The notes beneath the pieces are model-generated. The model worked only from the letters and a program-made list of their open reading frames with translations. It did no database searches and was not told the origin of the DNA. Below are positions 1 through 5,867 of a stretch of 6,004 nucleotides of DNA, one piece after another. The DNA comes from JANPJV01 sp031425695 (GTDB lineage: Bacteria; Pseudomonadota; Gammaproteobacteria; Xanthomonadales; SZUA-5). The first letter of the stretch is position 1, and every line of letters starts with the position of its first letter. The stretch covers positions 1 to 6,004 of the forward strand of contig JANPJV010000318.1 of assembly GCA_031425695.1 (NCBI GenBank). Reading direction: 5' to 3'. A program made the translations under genes and the position numbers.

Positions 1-454
1 CGGCCTGCAGTCACGCCGTCTGGCGCTGAATGCCGACGGCAGCGTGGTGATCCGCAGCAATACCGCGGGCGCGGCGATCGGCGCGGTGCTGCCGGCCAAT
101 AGCGGCACCTGGAGCTCGCTGTCCGACCGCAATCTGAAAACGGCAATCGTCGACATCGATGGACTCGATGTCCTCGAGCGCGTTGTGGCCATGCCGATCA
201 GCACCTGGAGCTACATCGCGCAAGGCGACGGCATCCGCCACATGGGCCCGATGGCGCAAGACTTCGCTGCAGCATTCGGCCTCGGCGAGGACGACACCCG
301 CATCAACACGGTGGATATCGATGGCGTGGCGCTCGCCGCGATCCAGGGCCTGAACCACAAGTTGCAAACCGAGAACGCCGATCTGCGCGCGCAGATGCAG
401 GCGCTCGAGGCACGCCTGGCGCGCGTCGAACTGGGTGCGGCGAGTCGCCAGTGA
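1..454 (+). CDS. C-terminal part of a tail-fiber-like surface protein with peptidase S74 intramolecular chaperone domain (5' end outside window)
   Basis: The reading frame is open from the left edge (first full codon at base 2) to TGA at 452-454, giving 150 visible residues; the true start lies upstream. The last 110 residues match the peptidase S74 / intramolecular chaperone domain. They begin at SDRNLK (122-139), which holds a Ser (122-124) and a Lys (137-139) five residues apart, the spacing of the family's catalytic dyad. The block IRHMGPMAQDF and a VDIDGVALAAIQGL stretch follow, then a heptad-rich coiled coil (about 355-435). In characterised members (phage endosialidase tails, eukaryotic MYRF) the domain drives trimerisation of the upstream stalk and is then cut off just before the Ser. 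Similar domains end many large bacterial 'tail fiber domain-containing' proteins, so a trimeric surface or secreted fibre is likely, while a prophage tail protein is possible. A GTG at 44 is in frame but falls inside the conserved region and is not the start. Only the stalk's last residues are visible, so its function is unknown. Confidence 0.85.
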   Translation, partial: GLQSRRLALNADGSVVIRSNTAGAAIGAVLPANSGTWSSLSDRNLKTAIVDIDGLDVLERVVAMPISTWSYIAQGDGIRHMGPMAQDFAAAFGLGEDDTRINTVDIDGVALAAIQGLNHKLQTENADLRAQMQALEARLARVELGAASRQ

Positions 455-531
455 GATCTCGGCGTAGCGCCAGTCGCTGACAAGACATCTGTCGGCAAGG
501 GACAAACAAGCACCCTATGGGTTTGCCGGTT

Positions 532-553
532 CGATGCGCAAGCCCGCGCATCG
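532..553. other. Perfect inverted repeat (8-bp stem, 6-base loop) between the S74 and S9 genes
   Basis: CGATGCGC (532-539) and GCGCATCG (546-553) are exact reverse complements separated by AAGCCC. The hairpin is 78 bases after the S74 stop and 44 bases before the S9 peptidase start. No T-run follows it, so it is not a canonical intrinsic terminator on the plus strand. It could be a U-tract-less terminator, a leader RNA hairpin of the S9 gene, or a protein-binding palindrome. The repeat is seen directly; the role is unknown. Confidence 0.45.
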
Positions 554-597
554 TGGAGCCCCCGAAACTCCTCTCTCACTCACTTTGGAATCCGACA

Positions 598-2775
598 ATG
601 AAGCCTTTTATTACCACCTGCGCAATTTTGATCGGCCTGGCGACTTCGATTACCGACGCGGCCACCCCGGCACCGACGCGTCCGGTCACCGAGACCCATT
701 TCGGCATCGAGGTGAGTGATCCCTACCGATGGCTGGAAGATCTCGAAAGCGGCGAGACCAAAGCCTGGATGCGTGCCCAGGCTGACGCCACGCGCGCGCA
801 ACTGGATGCGCTTCCAGGTCGCGCCGAACTACTGGCGCGATTCAAGCAACTGGATGCCGCCGTTCCCGCACGCAGTGACAGCCTGCATCTCGGCGGCGAC
901 GGCGGGATCTGGTTCACGCGACGAGTGTCCGGTGAAGAAGTGGCGCGGCTGTATCGACGCCAGGGTTGGGAGGGCGAGGACCGTCTGATGTTCGATCCGG
1001 ACAGCTTACGCAAGCTGACCGGGAAGCCGCACGCGATCAACTGGTACGTGCCGTCGCCCGACGGCAAGCGCTTTGCCGTGGCTTGCTCGGCCTCAGGATC
1101 GGAAATGGCTGAGGTGCGCATCCTCGAAGCGGACGATTTGCGCCTGCTGGACGGCCCGATCGATGCGGTCGGAATTCGGCAACTCACTTGGCGGGACAAC
1201 CAGCGCGTGCTGATGCAGCGTCAGGCCAAAGGCACCGTGGATGGTCCGGCCCATCAGCGCTGGCTGAACCTGCAGGTCTGGATGCACGAGGTCGGGCGCC
1301 CGGCCCATGAGGACCGTGTCGTATTCGGCACGCAAGTGCTCGCCAGCGGGCAGATGGAGCCGCAGAGCTTTCCGGCCGTCGGGATGCACCGCGCCAGCCC
1401 ATACGCCCTTGGAATCGCCGGCGGGGCGCGCGCTGAAATCGGCGTCTACGTCACCTCGGTCAAGGATCTCGATCGCAAGCGCCCGCGCTGGCGCAAGCTT
1501 TATGATTTCGATGACAAGGTCTCCTGGGCCGGGCTGCTCGGCGACAATCTCTACCTGCTGACCACCAAGGATGCCGCGAACGGCAAGATCATGCGGCGCG
1601 CTTTGGGCAAGGGCGGCGGTACCGAACTGGTCCATACCGGCGAACATGTGATCGACCTCGTCGATATCGCCAGCGACGCACTCTACTTCCGCCAGCGCGA
1701 CGGCGTTTACGAGCGCCTGATGCGGATTCCCCATGAGGGCGGCAAACCCGAGGAAATTCGCTTCGACACACGTGGCTCATTTGTCTCGTTGCTGGAGAAC
1801 GGCGGCGAAATTGCGCATCCCGAGCATCCCGGCGCCTATGTTGCGCACGGGACCTGGAGTCGGCCGGATCTGCTCCTGAAAATCGAACCGGACAGTGTTA
1901 CGCCGAAAGACACTCGCCTGAGCCCGCTGCCCACCGCACTCAAGTCGGTGGAACTCACCGTCGAGGATCTGATCGCCACCAGCGCTGATGGCACCCAGGT
2001 GCCATTGTCCCTGGTACGGCCCGCCGCGGCGAAGCGCGATGGCAGCAACCGCGTGTTGCTCGAAGGTTATGGCTCGTATGGCGTCTCGATCACGCCGTTC
2101 TTTGCGGTGCAATTGCTCGCATGGCAGGAGTCCGGCGTCGCGCGCGCCTATTGCCATGTGCGCGGTGGCGGCGAGTTTGGCGAGGCCTGGCACCGCGGCG
2201 GATTCCAGGCGACCAAGGCAAACACCTGGAAGGACTTCATCGCCTGCGCCGAGCGCCTGATCGAACTCGGCTACACCAAGCCGGGGTTGATTGCCGGCGT
2301 GGGCACCAGCGCCGGGGGCATCCTGATCGGCAATGCGTTGATCGAACGCCCGGACCTGTTCGCGGCGGCCATCGACAACGTCGGCGTGGTCGACGCGCTG
2401 CGCATGACACTGGCCAGCCAGAACGGCCCCAATCATTACGCCGAGGCAGGCGATCCGCGCACCGAGGCGGGTGTCCGGGTGTTGCGAGACTCCAGCGCGT
2501 ATCTGAAGATCAAGGACGGTGCGGACTACCCGCCAACGCTGATCGTGCACGGGGTCAACGATCGCCGAGTGGACGTTTGGCAAGCGACCAAGTTCGCGGC
2601 GCGCCTGGATGCCGCTTCTGCCAATCCAGTGTTGCTACGGCTCGACTATGACAGCGGCCACGGCGTCGGCTCTACCGCAAGCGCTCGCTTTGCCGAACAG
2701 GCCGACTGGCTGGCCTTTGTGTTGTGGCAGACCGGGGATCCGCGCTACCAGCCTGCCATGAATGGCAAAGACTAA
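598..2775 (+). CDS. Prolyl oligopeptidase family (S9) serine peptidase, probably periplasmic
   Basis: This is a 725-residue protein expected to cleave short peptides, possibly after proline. Residues 1-21 form a signal peptide (MKP, hydrophobic core, TDA|AT cleavage), which favours a periplasmic or secreted enzyme and supports ATG 598 over the in-frame ATG at 517; a weak GGA lies 8 bases upstream. DPYRWLED at 41-48 is the S9A N-terminal signature. Roughly residues 75-430 should be the seven-bladed beta-propeller, and about 435-725 the alpha/beta hydrolase. There EGYGSYG (489-495) is the oxyanion-hole region, HVRGGGEFGEAWH (520-532) the family block, and GTSAGG carries the nucleophile Ser571. 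Asp655 (VHGVND) and His688 (DSGHG) complete the triad. Length and domain order are normal for the family. The gene is convergent with the DUF885 gene. Its exact specificity (prolyl oligopeptidase versus a related S9 member) cannot be told from sequence alone. No clear promoter is visible in the 143 bases upstream. Confidence 0.93.
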   Translation: MKPFITTCAILIGLATSITDAATPAPTRPVTETHFGIEVSDPYRWLEDLESGETKAWMRAQADATRAQLDALPGRAELLARFKQLDAAVPARSDSLHLGGDGGIWFTRRVSGEEVARLYRRQGWEGEDRLMFDPDSLRKLTGKPHAINWYVPSPDGKRFAVACSASGSEMAEVRILEADDLRLLDGPIDAVGIRQLTWRDNQRVLMQRQAKGTVDGPAHQRWLNLQVWMHEVGRPAHEDRVVFGTQVLASGQMEPQSFPAVGMHRASPYALGIAGGARAEIGVYVTSVKDLDRKRPRWRKLYDFDDKVSWAGLLGDNLYLLTTKDAANGKIMRRALGKGGGTELVHTGEHVIDLVDIASDALYFRQRDGVYERLMRIPHEGGKPEEIRFDTRGSFVSLLENGGEIAHPEHPGAYVAHGTWSRPDLLLKIEPDSVTPKDTRLSPLPTALKSVELTVEDLIATSADGTQVPLSLVRPAAAKRDGSNRVLLEGYGSYGVSITPFFAVQLLAWQESGVARAYCHVRGGGEFGEAWHRGGFQATKANTWKDFIACAERLIELGYTKPGLIAGVGTSAGGILIGNALIERPDLFAAAIDNVGVVDALRMTLASQNGPNHYAEAGDPRTEAGVRVLRDSSAYLKIKDGADYPPTLIVHGVNDRRVDVWQATKFAARLDAASANPVLLRLDYDSGHGVGSTASARFAEQADWLAFVLWQTGDPRYQPAMNGKD

Positions 2776-2779
2776 GCGT

Positions 2780-2797
2780 GCACGCCACTCGGCGTGC
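2780..2797. terminator. Possible bidirectional hairpin terminator between convergent genes
   Basis: GCACGCC (2780-2786) and GGCGTGC (2791-2797) are perfect reverse complements around an ACTC loop. They lie 4 bases after the S9 peptidase stop and 38 bases beyond the DUF885 stop on the other strand. A second short stem (CGGG/CCCG, 2798-2808) follows at once. A symmetric GC-rich hairpin between convergent genes suggests a shared terminator, but neither strand has a T-tract, so the call is tentative. Confidence 0.4.
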
Positions 2798-2835
2798 CGG
2801 GCCGCCCGTTCACGAGCAGCAGTCCCGCAACGTCT

Positions 2836-4653
2836 TCATCCACCCCCATCCTTGATCCACCCATCGATACGTCGCTCGAACTGGGTGAGCGGCATGTCGC
2901 CGCCGGTGAGGACGAAGTCGTGGAAACGCGCGAGGGAGAACTTGTCGCCCAACGTGACTCTCGCGCGTTCGCGAAGTTCCAGGATCTTGTTCATGCCGAC
3001 TTTGTAAGCCAGTGCCTGTCCAGGATTGACCAGATAGCGTTCGATTTCGGCGACCACATCGGTTTCCGGCATGCCGGTCTTTTCCAGCATGTAGGCGATG
3101 GACTGCTCACGGGTCCAGCGCTGGGCGTGCATGCCGGTGTCGACTACCAGGCGCACGGCACGGAACATTTCCGCCTGCAGGCGCCCGAGGTTATCGAGCG
3201 GGTCCTTCTGGAAGCCCATCTCCCAAGCCAGGCGTTCGGTGTACAGCGCCCAGCCTTCGGAAAAGGCAGTGAACGGCAGCACCTTGCGGAACATGGGCAC
3301 GCCGGTGAGCTCTTGCTGGATCGTGGTCTGGAAGTGATGCCCCGGAATGGCCTCGTGATACGCGAGCGTGCGCATGCCAAAGCGCGCAATCTCGGCGGTA
3401 TTGCGCAGGTTGATGTAGAAAATGCCCGGGCGTGAGCCATCGAAGGCCGGCGGATTGTAATAGGCGCCAGGCGCGGTTTTCTCGCGGAATTCCGGCACGC
3501 GCTCAACCTTGACGCCCGCCTTTGGGCGCACGTTGAAGCTGTCGCCCAGGCCAGCATCCACCTCGTCGATGATGGTCTGGAAGTCAGCGATGATCTGCGC
3601 GCGGCCCGCGTCGGTGTCGGGATAGAGTTGCTCCGGGCGCTTGGATATCACGGTGACGCGCGCGCCGACCGAGCCTTCGGTCAAGCCTTGCGCGACCAGG
3701 ATCTGCTCCATCTCAGCTTCGATTCGCGCCACTTCCGCGAGCCCGAGTTGATGCACGGCTTCAGCAGTCATATCGGTGGTGGTGTGCTGGCGCACCGCGT
3801 AGTCGTAGAAGGCCTTGCCGTCCGGCAGCGCCCACACGCCGTTGTTGCCAGTCGCCTTGGGCAGCAACTGCTCGTAGTAGCGGATGAAGCCCGAGTAGGC
3901 CGGGTACACCTGCGCGGTGATCGCGCGCTCCACGCCGCCGAGCAGGCGCTCGCGCGTGGCGGTGTCCATGTCATCGGCCGGTAGCTTGTCTAGCTTCTCC
4001 AGGAAGCTCACGTAGAGGATGTTTTGCTTCGCCGGCGCGGCCACGAAACGGCGCATTTCGTCGAGCACTTTCTCGATGACGAAGGTTGGCGGAATGATGC
4101 CGGCCTGCTCGCGTGCCTTGAGCCCTTCCATGGTCTGATCGAACTTCAGCGGGAACTTAGCCAAACGGGCGATGTAGTCCTCGCCTTCACCCTCGCTCTT
4201 GACCTGATGCTGCGTGGCCATGAAGGTCGGCATGCCGTTCTGCAGGCCAAACAGTTGATTGAGCGGATAATTGTGGAAACGAAAGCGATCGCCCTCTTGC
4301 TGCATGCTCAAGAAATAATCCAGCATGTCCCAAGAGACCTGCGTTTCTTCATCAAGCGCGCTGCGGTCGTAGCTGCGCAGCGTGGCCAGGTCATTCCTGA
4401 GCTTCTCGCGCATCTCGTCTTCAAAGGCGAGCGAGGCGTCGGCAAGCTCGTCGTTGTACCAGGTCATCCACGGGGGCAAGATGCGCATGCCCGACATCAT
4501 TTCCGGATTTTTGAACAAATATTCGGCGAATACGCGGTCGAAGAAGATGCGGATGTGCAGTGGCTTGAACCAGATCGAATGCGCGATGAAGAGCGCCAGC
4601 AACAAGGTCAGGATCAGCCCCAGGCGCAGGCTCCAACGAAAAGCGGTTCGCAT
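2836..4653 (-). CDS. DUF885 family protein, predicted membrane-anchored or exported metallopeptidase-like
   Basis: This is a 605-residue protein. The DUF885 hallmark HEAIPGHH lies at residues 433-440, with EGWALYTE at 466-473. In this family the HExxPGHH histidines and glutamate resemble a zinc-peptidase site, with the downstream EGW glutamate a likely further ligand; peptidase activity is inferred and rarely shown. The C-terminus (NPGQALAYKVGM, LTQFERRIDGW) is also typical, and the length is normal. Residues about 9-29 are one strongly hydrophobic segment after a basic start (MRTAFRWSLR). It has no lipobox Cys and no obvious signal peptidase I site, so it is probably an anchor with the catalytic domain in the periplasm. 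I chose the ATG at 4653 because the hydrophobic segment follows it directly; the frame stays open to 4791, but that 46-residue extension is Arg/Pro-rich and unlike the family. No strong ribosome-binding site is visible. The gene is convergent with the S9 peptidase and divergent from the VF530 gene. Confidence 0.9.
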   Translation of the reverse strand: MRTAFRWSLRLGLILTLLLALFIAHSIWFKPLHIRIFFDRVFAEYLFKNPEMMSGMRILPPWMTWYNDELADASLAFEDEMREKLRNDLATLRSYDRSALDEETQVSWDMLDYFLSMQQEGDRFRFHNYPLNQLFGLQNGMPTFMATQHQVKSEGEGEDYIARLAKFPLKFDQTMEGLKAREQAGIIPPTFVIEKVLDEMRRFVAAPAKQNILYVSFLEKLDKLPADDMDTATRERLLGGVERAITAQVYPAYSGFIRYYEQLLPKATGNNGVWALPDGKAFYDYAVRQHTTTDMTAEAVHQLGLAEVARIEAEMEQILVAQGLTEGSVGARVTVISKRPEQLYPDTDAGRAQIIADFQTIIDEVDAGLGDSFNVRPKAGVKVERVPEFREKTAPGAYYNPPAFDGSRPGIFYINLRNTAEIARFGMRTLAYHEAIPGHHFQTTIQQELTGVPMFRKVLPFTAFSEGWALYTERLAWEMGFQKDPLDNLGRLQAEMFRAVRLVVDTGMHAQRWTREQSIAYMLEKTGMPETDVVAEIERYLVNPGQALAYKVGMNKILELRERARVTLGDKFSLARFHDFVLTGGDMPLTQFERRIDGWIKDGGG

Positions 4654-4683
4654 GTTGAGTGTCTCGGGGAAGCGGCGAGCCGG

Positions 4684-4689
4684 ACCATA
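4684..4689 (-). promoter_or_regulatory. Weak candidate -10 box for the DUF885 gene
   Basis: On the minus strand this reads TATGGT, a partial match to TATAAT, 30 bases upstream of the DUF885 ATG. No good -35 box lies at normal spacing. The nearest candidate is CTGAAC (plus-strand 4711-4716), 21 bases away, which is too far. It is the best I can see for this gene, not a firm promoter. Confidence 0.2.
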
Positions 4690-4786
4690 GCAGAGCGCTC
4701 TTCGCCCTCGGTTCAGCGAGCCCCACCCCGGGCAGGCAGGCGGCCTCGGTGCGGAACGCGTGCCAGCCACACGATGCTCATGGGTT

Positions 4787-4801
4787 TGCACGACGCGTGC
4801 A
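4787..4801. other. Perfect hairpin/palindrome (6-bp stem, 3-base loop) in the divergent intergenic region
   Basis: TGCACG (4787-4792) and CGTGCA (4796-4801) are exact reverse complements around ACG. The element lies in the roughly 296-base gap between the divergent DUF885 and VF530 genes, about 120 bases upstream of the VF530 -10 box. It could be an operator half-site pair, but short GC-rich palindromes are common by chance in such DNA. The rest of this gap shows no gene or RNA that I recognise. Confidence 0.25.
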
Positions 4802-4919
4802 GGTGGGAAACCGGTCTGGATCTGCCGGGAGTCTCCTCGCTCGCCCGCGTACCGCCCATCAATGAGTTTCCTCGTTATCGGGTTGCGGTTTTGGCAGCGC
4901 CGACGCTCTCCGCGGCGGA

Positions 4920-4925
4920 TATAAT
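4920..4925 (+). promoter_or_regulatory. -10 promoter box (TATAAT) of the VF530 family gene
   Basis: This is an exact sigma-70 consensus TATAAT in otherwise GC-rich DNA. It predicts a transcript start near 4932 and a 5' leader of only about 18-25 bases. The -35 region is poor: TTGGCA at 4891-4896 would leave a 23-base spacer, and there is no extended -10 TG. The exact -10 match and its distance to the start codon make this the likely promoter. Confidence 0.6.
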
Positions 4926-4949
4926 GAACCCAATTTCGCAGGTTTGGAC

Positions 4950-5504
4950 ATGGCCATGAGCGATGACATCAATTACAAAAACAACCCGCTGCACGGGGTA
5001 AGTTTAAAGGTATTGCTGGTTGAGCTGGTAAATCACTATGGCTTCAATATTCTGTTCGCCTATTTGAATATCAATTGCTTCAATGCCAACCCGAGCATCG
5101 ACTCCAGCCTTAAGTTTTTAAATAAGACAGATTGGGCGCGAGAGAAGGTTGAGGCGTTCTATATCTACAAATTCAAGAATCTACCGAGAGCGTCTGACGA
5201 ACAGTTTGCATTGCCGCCTCGAGATCGTGTGGTACCCGAGGGGCAGGCGCCCGGCGAGCCTGCCGTGCTTAGTCTGGAAGAGGCTGAGCGACTGAATGAA
5301 AAACGATCCAAAAAATCAGCCGAGCGCAGCGAGGCTGCTGGAAATCGGGCTCGTTCGCGCGGGAGTCGTGCCGCTCCCCGAGGCGAGATCTATTCCAAAA
5401 GCCGAGTCAAAGGCGGCTCCAGAAAAGACGACGGTCGCTCTTCAGAATCTCCATCCGGTTCAGCGGTGACCGGCCCGGATCCATGGGCCAAATGGAGAAA
5501 ATAA
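4950..5504 (+). CDS. VF530 family (DUF2132) putative DNA-binding protein with long basic C-terminal tail
   Basis: This is a 184-residue protein. Residues 11 to about 95 are the VF530 domain, recognised by NNPLHGVSLK (11-20), ELVNHYGF (25-32), INCF (41-44), NPSI (47-50), SSLKFL (52-57), KTDWAREKVE (59-68) and PRASDEQFALPPRD (79-92). The family is small and named after Vibrio fischeri VF530; databases describe it as DNA-binding from structure, and its cellular role is not established. After an acidic linker with EEAERLNEKRSKKSAER (110-126), residues 127-184 are rich in Arg, Ser, Lys and Gly, probably disordered, ending in DPWAKWRK. Such a tail could add non-specific nucleic-acid binding. Family members are usually little more than the domain, so the extension is notable. 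Start choice: ATG 4950 has AGG seven bases upstream; ATG 4956 has GGA at similar spacing and gives MSDD, equally plausible; TTG 4944 is unlikely. The 5' part is more AT-rich than neighbouring genes. It looks monocistronic, and no terminator is seen after it. Confidence 0.88.
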   Translation: MAMSDDINYKNNPLHGVSLKVLLVELVNHYGFNILFAYLNINCFNANPSIDSSLKFLNKTDWAREKVEAFYIYKFKNLPRASDEQFALPPRDRVVPEGQAPGEPAVLSLEEAERLNEKRSKKSAERSEAAGNRARSRGSRAAPRGEIYSKSRVKGGSRKDDGRSSESPSGSAVTGPDPWAKWRK

Positions 5505-5863
5505 ATGTGTATCAATGGCGGTGGAACAGGGGTGTGACAGGGCGACGCGCGGTGAGCGTTTGAGAGAACTTTAAGGAATGGGAATCAAGCGGGCATAGAT
5601 CATGGAGCGTAGGCGTTGTCGTGGCCCCGGCGCTGGGCGCGCCAAATCGCGCGCGAAGTAGAGTGCATGAAGCGCCTCGCAACCGGACCGCGCGCTGACT
5701 CTGCCAGCGCTGGATCGAAGGAAGCGCTCAAGAATGAAAGTCGTTTTCGGTAGACGAGCGCGCCCTGCCATTTGACCGTGGAGCAAAATCCACCAAAACC
5801 ACGGGTGTAACCAAGTTGCGCTGGCCGTCCAACCAGCAGCGGTGCCGCAGGTCGGGCGAAGCT
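5505..5863. other. Gene-free stretch with no recognisable feature
   Basis: These 359 bases lie between the VF530 stop and the putative IS end. A minus-strand frame open over 5571-5984 encodes an Arg/Pro/Trp-rich sequence that I do not recognise. It runs across the IS boundary and has no visible ribosome-binding site, so I do not call it a gene. Local structures are a perfect palindrome CCAGCGCTGG (5704-5713) and nested inverted repeats around 5776-5804 (CCGTGG/CCACGG, and inside it GTGGA/TCCAC). No tRNA, terminator with T-tract or repeat array is seen. It may be decayed coding DNA or an intergenic spacer. Confidence 0.5.
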
Positions 5864-5867
5864 CTAG
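5864..5867. repeat. Candidate 4-bp target-site duplication (CTAG) of an IS5-group element
   Basis: CTAG fits the YTAR consensus that IS5-group elements target and duplicate, and it directly abuts the candidate terminal repeat starting at 5868. The partner copy would lie beyond the right edge, so the duplication itself is not observed. Confidence 0.4.

Noticed and set aside
517..597. Upstream in-frame ATG (517) as the start of the S9 peptidase
   Set aside because: It would bury the clear signal peptide that begins at 598 behind 27 residues unlike the family, and would place the 532-553 hairpin inside coding sequence.
1777..2583. 268-codon minus-strand open frame opposite the S9 catalytic domain
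   Set aside because: It is antisense to conserved S9 motifs, and its composition (His/Gln/Ala-rich) is what reverse translation of a GC-rich gene gives.
2794..3435. 213-codon plus-strand open frame opposite the DUF885 C-terminus
   Set aside because: It overlaps the HExxPGHH-coding region on the other strand and shows no domain of its own.
4654..4791. N-terminal extension of the DUF885 protein from an ATG ending at 4791
   Set aside because: The 46 extra residues are Arg/Pro-rich translated intergenic DNA and precede a normal basic-hydrophobic N-terminus starting at 4653.
4024..4959. 311-codon plus-strand open frame antisense to the DUF885 gene
   Set aside because: It is a shadow frame typical of high-GC DNA, has no recognisable domain and crosses into the VF530 start region; the opposite strand has strong family motifs.
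5704..5713. Palindrome CCAGCGCTGG as an operator
   Set aside because: A single 10-bp palindrome in GC-rich DNA with no nearby promoter or gene is not enough.
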